Origin: an endosymbiont of Lamellibrachia barhami
GTDB taxonomy: Bacteria > Pseudomonadota > Gammaproteobacteria > Chromatiales > Chromatiaceae
Assembly: GCF_011947365.2 (NCBI RefSeq)
Contig: NZ_JAAVSH020000001.1
Span: 826,831-890,830 of the forward strand
Reading direction: 5' to 3'
Length of the DNA: 64,000 nucleotides
The translations under genes were made by a program, and so were the position numbers. Shown here piece by piece: positions 52,601 to 60,800 of the stretch. The notes beneath the pieces were generated by a model, which did no database searches, was not told where the DNA came from, and saw nothing but the letters and a program-made list of their open reading frames with translations. Each line of letters begins with the position of its first letter. Position 1 is the stretch's first letter.

Positions 52601-52746
52601 CGTTGCTGGATTCGCTGCCGTTGCTCAGAGGTCAGCTTGAAGGTGGATCGCAGGGAGCGTACCCACTCATCCTCATCAGCGAGATAGGCACGGTCGATGG
52701 CTGCTTGCAGTGGTCCGCCGCTAGATTCAGAGTGTCTGGAAGCCAT
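49603..52746 (-). CDS. putA: Bifunctional PutA: proline dehydrogenase and P5C dehydrogenase
   Basis: Two-enzyme protein (1047 residues from ATG 52746) that oxidises proline to glutamate. The N-terminal half has the FAD-binding proline dehydrogenase barrel (KGAYWDSEIKRVQ). The C-terminal half is an aldehyde dehydrogenase with FTGSTETAR cofactor loop and catalytic Cys in NSAGQRCSALRV. The N-terminal ribbon-helix-helix repressor domain of enteric PutA is absent. The start 21 bp downstream of a longer frame is preferred. Convergent with dsrB2. Confidence 0.93.
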   Translation of the reverse strand: MASRHSESSGGPLQAAIDRAYLADEDEWVRSLRSTFKLTSEQRQRIQQRARKLVLAVRREQAAKGGIEAFMHEYDLSSDEGVVLMCLAEALLRIPDSDTVDRLIRDKLTRANWKGHLGQSHSLFVNASTWGLMLTGRLVKLPDSLGDAQATLHALAKRSGEPLVRTAIKQGMRIIAHQFVLGRSIEEAVERGRNHYPQNYRYSFDMLGEAALTQADADRYFSAYKNAISLLGRLTPADSQGGAAADGVSVKLSALHPRYEFCQRSRVIRELTPRLTELALQASQTGLTLTVDAEEADRLNLSLELFSAVYRDGRLGDWEGFGLAVQAYQKRASAVIEWLQTLARDVGRRIPVRLAKGAYWDSEIKRVQQLGLQDYPVFTRKSATDLSYLVCAQQLFAAGDCFYPQFASHNAHTIASLQIMAEGEGGYELQRLHGMGDALFDCITEDKEFQVPCRLYAPVGDHEALLPYLVRRLLENGANSSFVNRIEDEAVSLDSIIADPLEKLDGYEQIRHPAIPIPPALYGAERKNSLGLNLDHTSVRQEVYRALELCQAVNWQAMPLISGRGLEGETKDIFNPADQSVIGSVVESSPASVDQAMQAAESAAGSWERVAPLQRAELLDKAAEQLQTNQLELAALSILEGGRTIPDALSEVREAIDFFRYYAAQLRREFAQPRILPGPTGEENRMSLHGRGLFVCISPWNFPIAIFSGQIAAALAAGNTVIAKPASQTPLTAMRIVELLHTAGIPLEVVQLLPGRGADLGALLLKDRRVAGVAFTGSTETARQINQVLANRPGPIVPLIAETGGQNAMIVDSSALPEQTVSDVIQSAFNSAGQRCSALRVLFLQEEIAPRILPMLSGAMEELTMGDPSRLSTDVGPVIDHQACKVLQAHVNRMDIEGRRLYALPLAAKHQQGSFFAPHLYEIDALSQLPQEVFGPILHVIRYPANSLDQVLASIRQTGYGLTLGIHSRIDETVRYIQQQLPIGNTYVNRNMIGAVVGVQPFGGEGLSGTGPKAGGPYTLLRYSTERSITVNTAAVGGNARLLSLDD

Positions 52747-52802
52747 CAGATCCCACCCTGCCGGCACCGGGTTTGTTGCTGCTCGGGTTTGCCTGGTGTC
52801 CG

Positions 52803-53981
52803 TCAGAAATAGCGGGCCAGGTTGAATTCAATATAGTCATCCTGACTGATAGTGTAGAGCGGATCCTCTTCCGGTACATTAATCCAGAGGCGGATTTGAG
52901 CGGATGCCTTCCAGGCATCACCGATGCGGCGGCTCGCCTCCAGATTATATAACCAGGCGCTTGAATCCATGTCCTTGATGATGCCGGTCAGCAGTTCACT
53001 ACTCTGCTCGTCGTTGGCAGTCAGGCGCAGACCGATAAAAGTGTCGTTCTCGAAAGCGATGGGGGCATTGTCGCCCCGTTCGTCATACATGTACTCGGCC
53101 AGCACCCCAAGGTCCATATTGCTATCGCCCAGACCGATGAAGGTGTATTCAAAACCACCGGTGTAGGAGAAGACATCCTCCCTATCCGATCTGCTGTAGA
53201 GCGCCTCAAGTTTCCACAGCCAGTCTCCTTTGGTTGCCTGCAGGTCGAGACTGGTCTGATGAATGAGTTCGTAATAGGGCGCCAATACGATCTCATTGGC
53301 GCTGTTTAGGACGGGTTGCAGGAGAGGATTGCGGTTGGTGCCGTAGAAGTGGGCGAGTCCGATATCCCAGTCGCCAAGCGAGTGGGACCAGCGCAGGGCC
53401 AGATCGACGCGCTTGTTCCCGGCGCTGGACTCATAGCTTGCCAGATCGTTGCCCACTCTGGGATGTGAGCGCAGACGACCCTCCTCACCAGGAAAAGTCC
53501 GCTCCCGGAAGCCGGGCAGGGCAAACATGTCCAGTACCCCCCAGCTCTTTTCGAATGAGAGCTTGATCATGGGTTGGCCGAGCTTCTGCTCGCCGTCCGG
53601 GTTTTCCAACAAGTCAGTCTGGTTGATGACATCCACCAGATGGCGTGCCTCGGTGACACCCCAGAAGACCTTGCCGATTCCTGCCTGAACCTCCCACTCG
53701 TCGCCGACATGGGTCCAGAGCAGTTCGCGGATGTCGGCATGGGTGCGATTGTTATCCTGGGAATCCCAGCGCAGGAAGGGACGAAAGATGAAACTTTGGC
53801 GGTCGTTGTCCCAGGCGTGGTAGTACTCGGGTTCGAATGCCAGGGAGAGGGTGCTGTCACTCTGTGCCGGATTGAGTGCCTCCTGGGTGAAGTAGCGCCC
53901 CTGGCCTTCGATATAACCTGTCCATTCGCCGGCGCAGGCCAGTGATGGGATGAGGCAGAGGGCTTTGATCCAGTGTTTCAT
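52803..53981 (-). CDS. Outer-membrane beta-barrel protein
   Basis: Secreted protein of 392 residues with a signal peptide (MKHWIKALCLIPSLACA) and a mature part of alternating amphipathic strands, ending in LARYF with terminal Phe, the mark of outer-membrane barrels. Long loops with Asp/Asn/Arg are seen. It stands 57 bp upstream of putA on the same strand. Similar barrels are found beside LolA-like/MMPL pairs and may act as a lipid or hopanoid channel; this is inferred from neighbours. Confidence 0.82.
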   Translation of the reverse strand: MKHWIKALCLIPSLACAGEWTGYIEGQGRYFTQEALNPAQSDSTLSLAFEPEYYHAWDNDRQSFIFRPFLRWDSQDNNRTHADIRELLWTHVGDEWEVQAGIGKVFWGVTEARHLVDVINQTDLLENPDGEQKLGQPMIKLSFEKSWGVLDMFALPGFRERTFPGEEGRLRSHPRVGNDLASYESSAGNKRVDLALRWSHSLGDWDIGLAHFYGTNRNPLLQPVLNSANEIVLAPYYELIHQTSLDLQATKGDWLWKLEALYSRSDREDVFSYTGGFEYTFIGLGDSNMDLGVLAEYMYDERGDNAPIAFENDTFIGLRLTANDEQSSELLTGIIKDMDSSAWLYNLEASRRIGDAWKASAQIRLWINVPEEDPLYTISQDDYIEFNLARYF

Positions 53982-54021
53982 TTATGTGCTGTTTGGTCTT
54001 TGATCGGTTTTTCCGGCGTAG

Positions 54022-54100
54022 GCCGGTTCAAGCGGAGCGGAACCGGCTACCACAGATATTTTTCGGTTAGAAACGCCCGATCCGCTGTGCATGATCGGGC
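54022..54100. repeat. REP-like pair
   Basis: Element one (54022-54047, arms GCCGGTTC/GAACCGGC) and element two (54075-54100, arms GCCCGATC/GATCGGGC) are in the same order and spacing style as at 16816/16874 and 31427/31485. Confidence 0.75.
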
Positions 54101-54136
54101 CTGCACTCTGATCTGTTCAGCTGTCTCTGTTGGAAA

Positions 54137-54916
54137 TCACCGGGCGCGTTTGAGACTGTTCTTGCCGAAGTTGGAGGCTTTCAGGCCAGCGCGAAACTTG
54201 TAATCCTCCCAGGTGAGCAAGGTGCTCTTCCCGGTCTGGTGGTTCTGCATGAACATTTCACTGGCCCGCCAGAAACGGTCTAGATACTGCTTGTAGTCCT
54301 TGAATTCCAGGGTTTTCAGTAGCGATTGTTTCCGGTCATAGAACTCGATCTTCAGCGGGATGTATTCTGCCTTGTCGATCCAAACCACCTGACGGGTGTA
54401 GCCGGAGTTGGGATCCACGGGATAGCGTTCCTGAACCATGGCATCTTTGCCGTTGAGCGGTTCATCGCGGATATATTTGTAGGTGTACTTCTCCACCTCC
54501 TGCGATGACAGATCCTCGTAGGCGAACTCACTGCCCATGAAGGGACCGGATTTGTTGCGCGATGCGATGCGCTTCACCCGTTTGAGCGCCGGGAGGTAGA
54601 GCCACTGATCGTCTGAACCCGTCTTATGGGAGTAGCTCAGAAGGGCGGTGCCTTTTACATCCCGTGGGCGATCAAAAATGATCAGCGTCTTGTCACCATC
54701 ATTCTCAACCTCCAGGGCCTTGGTGCGCATGTGGCGGAGGCTCTCCTCCCCATGTTTGTTGCGCAGCAGCATGGTCATGGTGGCTTTGAAGTCGTGGAAG
54801 CCTGTGTCGCGGCGATCCACCTCCCTGGCAATCTCCAGGCCCTGCTCTTCCGGCGTCATGGCGTTACCGGTTAGCGGCAGCAAGCTGCAGAGAGCGATGA
54901 GCAACAATCGTTTCAT
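54137..54916 (-). CDS. LolA-like outer membrane lipoprotein-sorting protein
   Basis: Periplasmic protein of 259 residues: signal peptide (MKRLLLIALCSLLPLTGNA), then a LolA-like half-barrel (TMTMLLRNKHGEESLRHMRT; DVKGTALLSYSHK). It belongs to the family found next to MMPL transporters. The start overlaps the transporter stop (ATGA at 54913-54916), so translation is coupled. It may carry a lipid from the MMPL transporter towards the outer-membrane barrel encoded next; this pathway is inferred. Confidence 0.88.
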   Translation of the reverse strand: MKRLLLIALCSLLPLTGNAMTPEEQGLEIAREVDRRDTGFHDFKATMTMLLRNKHGEESLRHMRTKALEVENDGDKTLIIFDRPRDVKGTALLSYSHKTGSDDQWLYLPALKRVKRIASRNKSGPFMGSEFAYEDLSSQEVEKYTYKYIRDEPLNGKDAMVQERYPVDPNSGYTRQVVWIDKAEYIPLKIEFYDRKQSLLKTLEFKDYKQYLDRFWRASEMFMQNHQTGKSTLLTWEDYKFRAGLKASNFGKNSLKRAR

Positions 54917-57194
54917 TTTGTTCGGCCTCCGAAGAGCATCAGCAAGGGTGGCAGGAAAAGGAAGTCGGCCACCAGGGCAAATCCAATGGTAATTGCCGTC
55001 AGCAGGCCCATGCCGGCATTCAATTGAAAGTGGGAGAGGGCGAGGATGCCAAAGCCCAGCATCAGCACAAACGAGGTGACCCATAGCGCCGTGCCGACGG
55101 TGGAGAAGGCGTAGCGCACGGCATCCTCGGCATTCATACCCTGCTCCCTGCGGGCGCGCAGAAACTTGCTGAGAAAATGCACCGTGTCATCAACCACGAT
55201 GCCCAGGGTCATGCCGCTGACCACCGAGAGGGCAAGACCAACCTCTCCTACGAGGAGCCCCCAGAGGCAAAGGCCATGCCGATGGGTATCAGGTTCGGCA
55301 GCAGGCTCAGTCCACCGATGCGCAGGGAGCGGAAGGCAAGGATAAGGATTGCGGAGATCATCACCAGTGCCGCAGTGGTGCCCTTTAGCATGGAGCGGAT
55401 GTTCCTGCTGCCGATATGGGCAAACATGATGCTGGGACTGGCGCCATCCACTCTCATGCCGGGTGCGTTCGTTGCCAGCCACTGCTGTGCGCGTTCTTCG
55501 ATGGCCAGCATCTGCTGGGTGGAGATGCTCTCCAGCGTGACGATGAAGCGTGTCGCCGATTTCCTGACGTTGATCTGGTTGTTTAGATCCAATCCGAAGG
55601 GCAGCGAAAACTCATAGAGCAGCAGGTACTGCGCCGACAGGTCACGCTTGTCCGGCAGGCGATACCACTCATCGTCGTCCGCATGCATGTTCCGATTGAG
55701 CCGTTTCATGATATCGGTCAGCGTGTTGACGTGCAGGACGTTGGGTTGCTGCCGGTACCACTGGGCAAATTCTTCAATCTTCTGGAGAAATTCTGGATCG
55801 CTGACCCCGCCGACCTCTCCGGAATCGAGAGAGTATTCGATCATATAAATGCCTGTCAGATTGTCCGTCGCAAAATCGGTGGCGGTTCTGAACTCATTGG
55901 TTTCATCAAAATATTTGACGAACTGGTCGTCCAGCCGATTGTTGGGAATCTGTGTTATCAGGAACAGAATCGAGCCACCCACCACCCAAAGCAGTTTGAT
56001 TTTGTGCCGGATTACGAATTCGGCAAGTTGCATCATTGCTCTGCTTCCGCGTGAATCAGCGTTCATCGTCTTGACCGGCAGGATCATCATCATCGCCGGC
56101 AGCAGAGTGATGGAGAAAATGAATGCCAGGATGACACCCATTGCAGCCATATTACCGAGATCCCGGAACGGCGGTGCATCGCTGAAGTTCAGACTCAAGA
56201 ATCCGATAGCAGTGGTGATCGTGGTGAGAAAGATCGGCTGCAGATTGATCCGCAGGCTCTCCAGCAACGCATCCCGTTTGGCCAGACCCGCACGCATCCC
56301 ATGCAGGAAGTTGACCAGGATATGCACACAGTCCGCTATCGCCAGGGTCATGATGACGATGGGTACAGTGGTGGTTGGGGGAGAGAGTTTAATGTTAAGC
56401 CAACCTGCGAGTCCCATGGTGCCGAGTATCATCAGGATGATGACGATCAGGGTTGAAAAAGTGCCAGGGATAGAGCGTAACATCAGCGCGAGGGTGATCA
56501 ATATCGCGACGAACATGGCCGGGTAGAGCGTTTTCATATCTTTTATAGAAGCTGCCGGGAACGCATTATTCATCATCACCATACCGGTGAGGTAGATCTT
56601 GATATGAGGATATTTCTGCTCGATCCGCTGCGCCAGTTTTTGCGCGGCCTCGGCAACTTCAGGTACCTCGGTGAGCTTTTTTTCCGCCAGCTGAATCGTC
56701 ACGTTGACACCCGTGACATGCGCCTTGGGTGAGATGAGGCGATGCACCAGGAGCGGGTCATTCACGGCGATCTTGCGAGCGCGTAGCAGATCATTATCCG
56801 ACAAGCTGTCAGCCTTGCGGACCAAGTCGTCAACCACAAGATCATCGCCTTCGGCATAGGTATGTTGGAAGTTGGTGACGGAATCGACGCGCAGCGAGTA
56901 GGGAATCTGCCAAGCTGCCTTGGTCAGCTCCTCAACGGCGCTCAAGGTTTTTCGGCTGAAGACCTTCCCGTCCTCCGGTGCCAACACAAACAGAACGTTG
57001 TCGTTTTTGGCATAAGTATTCTGCAACTGCTCAAAAGCGGTCAGCTGCGGATTCTCTTCGCTGAAGAACATCCGGTAGTCGTTGCTGAACTGCAGGTTTT
57101 TCATCCCTGCAGCCATGGCGAACGTGATGATGAAGGCCAATAGGATGACCAGAAACTTCCTGTCCAGAATGAAACGAAAAAAACGCTCTTTCAT
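54913..57194 (-). CDS. MMPL/RND-family transporter, one frameshift
   Basis: A large RND-superfamily membrane protein (about 760 residues) with two halves, each a periplasmic loop plus transmembrane helices (SSD-like MMPL type). The frame from 57194 runs to 55248, where GMAFASGG leads to a stop; the true continuation is in another frame (WGLLVGEVGLALS) and ends at 54913. A single missing C near 55263-55268 explains the break. The gene is otherwise intact. It is likely regulated by the TetR protein next to it and may export lipids. Confidence 0.85.
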
Positions 57195-57240
57195 TTTGTT
57201 TCCATCGATTGTGATTATTTTTGATTTATATGTTTATGGG

Positions 57241-57834
57241 TCAGGTTCCCAGACTGTCCAGATAATTTAAAACAACTTTCCCACATCGCAACAGCACGGC
57301 TTTGTCTTGGGCATTTTTTGCCATGCTCATGCAGCCTTCCAGCGTCGCCACGATAAAAAGTGCGGTCTCCTCCGGGTCGATATCCTTCCTTACCTTACCA
57401 AGCTGTTGACCGTTTTGCAGTGCAGAAGAGATGGTTTGTAACCAGAGTTTATACATAACGTCTGTTCGTTCCCTGAACCCTTGATCAATGGGAGACATCT
57501 CCTGGGCCAGATTGTTCAAGGGGCAGCCAAGTCGGATATCCTTCTCATTCAGCTGTTCACCGGCATTGATCAGGCAATCCTTCAATTGCGTAATTGGGTC
57601 ATCCGTTGTTTCAGCCAACGGATCAAGCCAGAGGGTACGCAAATGGTCGCTGATTACCTCTTCCAGAACAGCATAGCCCAGCGCTCTTTTGCTGTCGAAG
57701 TAGTGATAGAGTGCACCTTTGGTAACCCCAGCCTTGCCGAGTATTGCCGTCAGACTGGCGGACTGGAAGCCCTTGCGGTGAATCTCATGAAATGCAGCGT
57801 TCAGCAGTACCTGGCGTGTCGTATCAGGTTGCAC
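57241..57834 (-). CDS. TetR-family transcriptional regulator
   Basis: One-component repressor of 197 residues: N-terminal helix-turn-helix (TAILGKAGVTKGALYHYFDSK) and a C-terminal ligand-binding domain of the AcrR-like subgroup. A palindrome (57863-57880) lies 29 bp upstream of its start, likely its own operator. It precedes the MMPL/LolA/barrel genes on the same strand, so it probably controls them and itself. Confidence 0.93.
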   Translation of the reverse strand: MQPDTTRQVLLNAAFHEIHRKGFQSASLTAILGKAGVTKGALYHYFDSKRALGYAVLEEVISDHLRTLWLDPLAETTDDPITQLKDCLINAGEQLNEKDIRLGCPLNNLAQEMSPIDQGFRERTDVMYKLWLQTISSALQNGQQLGKVRKDIDPEETALFIVATLEGCMSMAKNAQDKAVLLRCGKVVLNYLDSLGT

Positions 57835-57862
57835 TGTTCAAAATCCACAGTTTAAAGCAGAA

Positions 57863-57880
57863 ACATACCGACCAGTATGT
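57863..57880. promoter_or_regulatory. TetR-type operator palindrome
   Basis: ACATAC (57863-57868) and GTATGT (57875-57880) form inverted half-sites around CGACCA, the layout of TetR-family operators, directly upstream of tetR. Confidence 0.65.
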
Positions 57881-57983
57881 ATATCGATTGGAGAATTGTC
57901 AAAAATTGGTCGCTGTGAGGTGATGACCTGCCCGCAAATTCTCCTTATACTCTAGCCGGAGATAAAACAAGCTGGAGATTTTC

Positions 57984-58181
57984 ATGTCTTTGCCCGACCA
58001 GACAGAGATCACAAAGGCCGAGGAAACTGGAGTTTCGGCCCAGGAATTCATTAATTATTGCGAGGCGGAACGAGATCGTCGTCGAAACTCAGGAGATGAG
58101 TTCGATGAGGAGAGTTTTGCAGTCGCGATGGAGAGAGTGCTGCGTAAACTCAAGGTACTTGAAGACGAGGGATGGTCATGA
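57984..58181 (+). CDS. Small acidic partner gene of the SMC-like ATPase
   Basis: Acidic protein of 65 residues (GVSAQEFINYCEAERDRRRN; SFAVAMERVLRKLKVLE), likely helical. A GGAG ribosome site precedes ATG 57984. Its stop overlaps the start of the next gene (ATGA, 58178-58181), so the two are coupled. No family is recognised; it may be a kleisin-like or regulatory subunit of the neighbouring ATPase, by context only. Confidence 0.75.
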   Translation: MSLPDQTEITKAEETGVSAQEFINYCEAERDRRRNSGDEFDEESFAVAMERVLRKLKVLEDEGWS

Positions 58182-60052
58182 TAATTCACCGCATCCTTGC
58201 CAAAAATGTCCTGAAATATTCCAGCCTCAAGCTCGAGAATCTGCCGGAAAATGGCCTGATCGGTATTACCGGCCCCAACGAATCGGGTAAGAGCACCATC
58301 GGTGAAACCGTCTGTTTTGCGCTCTTCGGACGCAGTTTTTCCCTCGGCGACGATGACCTCAAAAAGATTATTCTGTGGGGAGAGACACACTGTTCCGTGG
58401 AACTGGATTTTACCGCCAGCGACCGCAAGCGATATCACCTGGAGCGTTTTCTCGATGATGCGGGAAACCACAGCGCCATGCTCTCAACCCTGGAGGGCAT
58501 TACCGGAGATGAGCCATTGGCTCGTGGCGTGGATGCGGTTGCAGACAAGCTCTACGAATTGATTGGCTACGAGTTCGATGAATTTATCGAATCCTTCTAT
58601 CTGGCACAGCGTGAAATCACTACGCCGCACCCCCACAGCTACGTGGTCAAAACCATGGCGGGGGTGGTGACGCTCGAATATTGCGCAGCAGCCAATCAGG
58701 AGGATATCGTCGAAGCTGAAGGTGTCATTAAGGAGACGGATCGGGAAATCTCTGATTTGAATGAACAGATCGATGAGATCGGCATCGATCCCGGATATCT
58801 TCACCTGCTCGAGGATGAGCGAGCCCAGCTCAACAGGCAGATTGGTGACCATAATCACCAGGTTGAAACGCTCGACGATGCGTCCACCGCTTATCAGGAC
58901 GCACTGTCAGTGCGCAAGGCAGCCCTCGGCGGCCGACGGCGCGCCGCCTTTTTGCGTTTCATCATGTTGCTCCTGACACTGGCTACGGCTGGACTCTGGG
59001 GCCTGCTGCTGAGGATGCCTGAACATGAATTTGCGACTAAGGCCTCCGACTGGCTGGCCGGGCATGTGCCGCAGTGGCAGGTGGAGATGCTGCCTATCGC
59101 AGCAGCGGTCTTTGCTGCGCTCTTCATCTTTTTCTGGATCCGTCGTGGCGTGTTCAATCGTCGTGCTGCCAATCTTGAAACGGTAGCGCAGACATTGGTG
59201 GCTGAGCTGGATGGTCTTGAAAATCCTGTCGAAGCCATACAGGAATCAGACACTCCGGAAGCTGCTGATGAAACCGAAGTGGAAACCGCTGGTGACACGG
59301 ATGATGAGCCTCAATCAATCGTAACTGTGGTAGCGGATAAGGCGGCAAGAGAAAGCCTGTCCCAGCGTGTGGCAGGGTTTATGGCGGATGCCCCTGAAGT
59401 TCGGGATGGGGTCGGCAACGAGCAAAACCTGCTGCGCTATGTCATCAATAAGGCTCAGGAACGGGTTGGGGAGCTGGATGAAACGATTCGCCATGAGCAG
59501 GCCAGGATTGACAAGGCGGACGGCCTGATCACCATCCGCGACAGCCTGAAAAACAAGGCGGCTGAACAGGCGCAGCAGATTGCAACCTGCGAACTTGCAG
59601 GTGAGCTGATTCAGGGCGCCATCCGTGAGGTCTCCAACAAATTCAATGTTAAGCTTAAATCTCTGGTAAGCAAGATGCTCCCGCTGTTTACCGAGCGCCG
59701 ATATGAACATTTGCAGATTGCAGATGATCTCACTGTGCGGGCTTTTTCCAGTGAAAAACGTGATTTCATGGATCTGGACGAGATCTCCAGCGGTACCCAA
59801 CGGCAGATCATGCTGGCGGTGCGGCTGGCGCTCTCCCAGGAGCTGATCAAGCGCACTGTTGATGCCGAGCAGTTTCTCTTCCTCGATGAACCCTTCGCCT
59901 TTTTTGACCAAAGACGTACTCGCAGTTCACTCACGGTATTGCCGACGCTGAGTGAAGAGCTGACGCAAATCTGGATCATCGGCCAAGAGTTTCCGGATGA
60001 TGTTCATTTCGATCTGCATATCGAATGTGACAGGGATATGAACAGCATTTAA
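58178..60052 (+). CDS. Membrane-anchored SMC/RecF-like ATPase
   Basis: Protein of 624 residues: N-terminal Walker A GPNESGKST (residues 33-41), coiled-coil segments, two hydrophobic helices close together (about 257-279 and 304-321), more coiled coil, then an ABC-like signature (DEISSGTQRQIMLAVRLAL) and Walker B FLFLDEPFAFFD. This is an SMC-like head/arm ATPase with a transmembrane hairpin in the arm, as in the YhaN-like group. It may act on DNA at the membrane. Function is unknown. Confidence 0.85.
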   Translation: MIIHRILAKNVLKYSSLKLENLPENGLIGITGPNESGKSTIGETVCFALFGRSFSLGDDDLKKIILWGETHCSVELDFTASDRKRYHLERFLDDAGNHSAMLSTLEGITGDEPLARGVDAVADKLYELIGYEFDEFIESFYLAQREITTPHPHSYVVKTMAGVVTLEYCAAANQEDIVEAEGVIKETDREISDLNEQIDEIGIDPGYLHLLEDERAQLNRQIGDHNHQVETLDDASTAYQDALSVRKAALGGRRRAAFLRFIMLLLTLATAGLWGLLLRMPEHEFATKASDWLAGHVPQWQVEMLPIAAAVFAALFIFFWIRRGVFNRRAANLETVAQTLVAELDGLENPVEAIQESDTPEAADETEVETAGDTDDEPQSIVTVVADKAARESLSQRVAGFMADAPEVRDGVGNEQNLLRYVINKAQERVGELDETIRHEQARIDKADGLITIRDSLKNKAAEQAQQIATCELAGELIQGAIREVSNKFNVKLKSLVSKMLPLFTERRYEHLQIADDLTVRAFSSEKRDFMDLDEISSGTQRQIMLAVRLALSQELIKRTVDAEQFLFLDEPFAFFDQRRTRSSLTVLPTLSEELTQIWIIGQEFPDDVHFDLHIECDRDMNSI

Positions 60053-60296
60053 CCGCTATCCTGAAACGCAGAGATCGCAGTAACTATTCAGTGTAATTCA
60101 ACGTAGGGTTAGTCGCGCAACAGTACAAGGCTGAAATAGAGCAGAGCAACCTGCGCGCGACGTAACCCGACAAACCGCTGTTGGGTTACGATGCGCATCT
60201 GTCGCGATTGATGCGGTTCGTTTTACTCACCACATCCTACATTTCCTTTCCCGGTCTCCGGACGAAGAGAGTAGGTAATCGAAGGAGCACCAGATT
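60053..60296. other. Gene-free interval with palindromic repeat
   Basis: The interval holds a palindrome GTAACCC/GGGTTAC (60162-60168, 60183-60189) and related TTAGTCGCGCAACA-type intergenic sequence. No gene is seen. Confidence 0.55.
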
Positions 60297-60800
60297 ATGC
60301 GCCGTCTCTTTTTTCTGATGCCGGATGTGGAGTCCTGTCAATCTGTGGTCGCCGAGCTGGAAGAGAGAGGCATCCCCGAGCGACACCTGCATGCCGTGGC
60401 AGGCATAGAGCAGAGGCTGGATGGTCTGCCAGAGGCCGGTATTCTGCAAAAGACTGAGTTGGCCCACGGTCTGGAGTGGGGTGCGGGGCTGGGCGGAGTT
60501 GCCGGAGGATTAGGGGGATTGCTGGCAATGGCGTTCCCCCCTGCAGGCATCATACTGGGCGGTGGGGCGCTATTGACCGCTGCCGTTGCCGGCGCGAGTT
60601 TTGGCGCGGTGGTCTCTGCGCTGCTCTCCAGTCACGAACACAACCACGATCTCGATGCTTTTCAGCGTGCCATAGAAGCGGGGGAAGTGCTCTTGATGGT
60701 GGATATACCCAGAGATGATGTGGCCAAGACTCAGAAGATGATCCTCAGTCACCATCCAGAGGCGCATATCGGTGTGGCAAAACTGCCGCAAGAGAATTGA
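60297..60800 (+). CDS. Glycine-rich membrane protein of unknown function
   Basis: Protein of 167 residues with an N-terminal globular part (DVESCQSVVAELEERGIPE) and a central Gly/Ala-rich hydrophobic hairpin (about 62-105), resembling general-stress or DUF1269-type proteins. ATG 60297 has GGAG at good spacing. The stop overlaps the hrpB start (TTGA), so the two are translated together. No clear function. Confidence 0.8.
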   Translation: MRRLFFLMPDVESCQSVVAELEERGIPERHLHAVAGIEQRLDGLPEAGILQKTELAHGLEWGAGLGGVAGGLGGLLAMAFPPAGIILGGGALLTAAVAGASFGAVVSALLSSHEHNHDLDAFQRAIEAGEVLLMVDIPRDDVAKTQKMILSHHPEAHIGVAKLPQEN

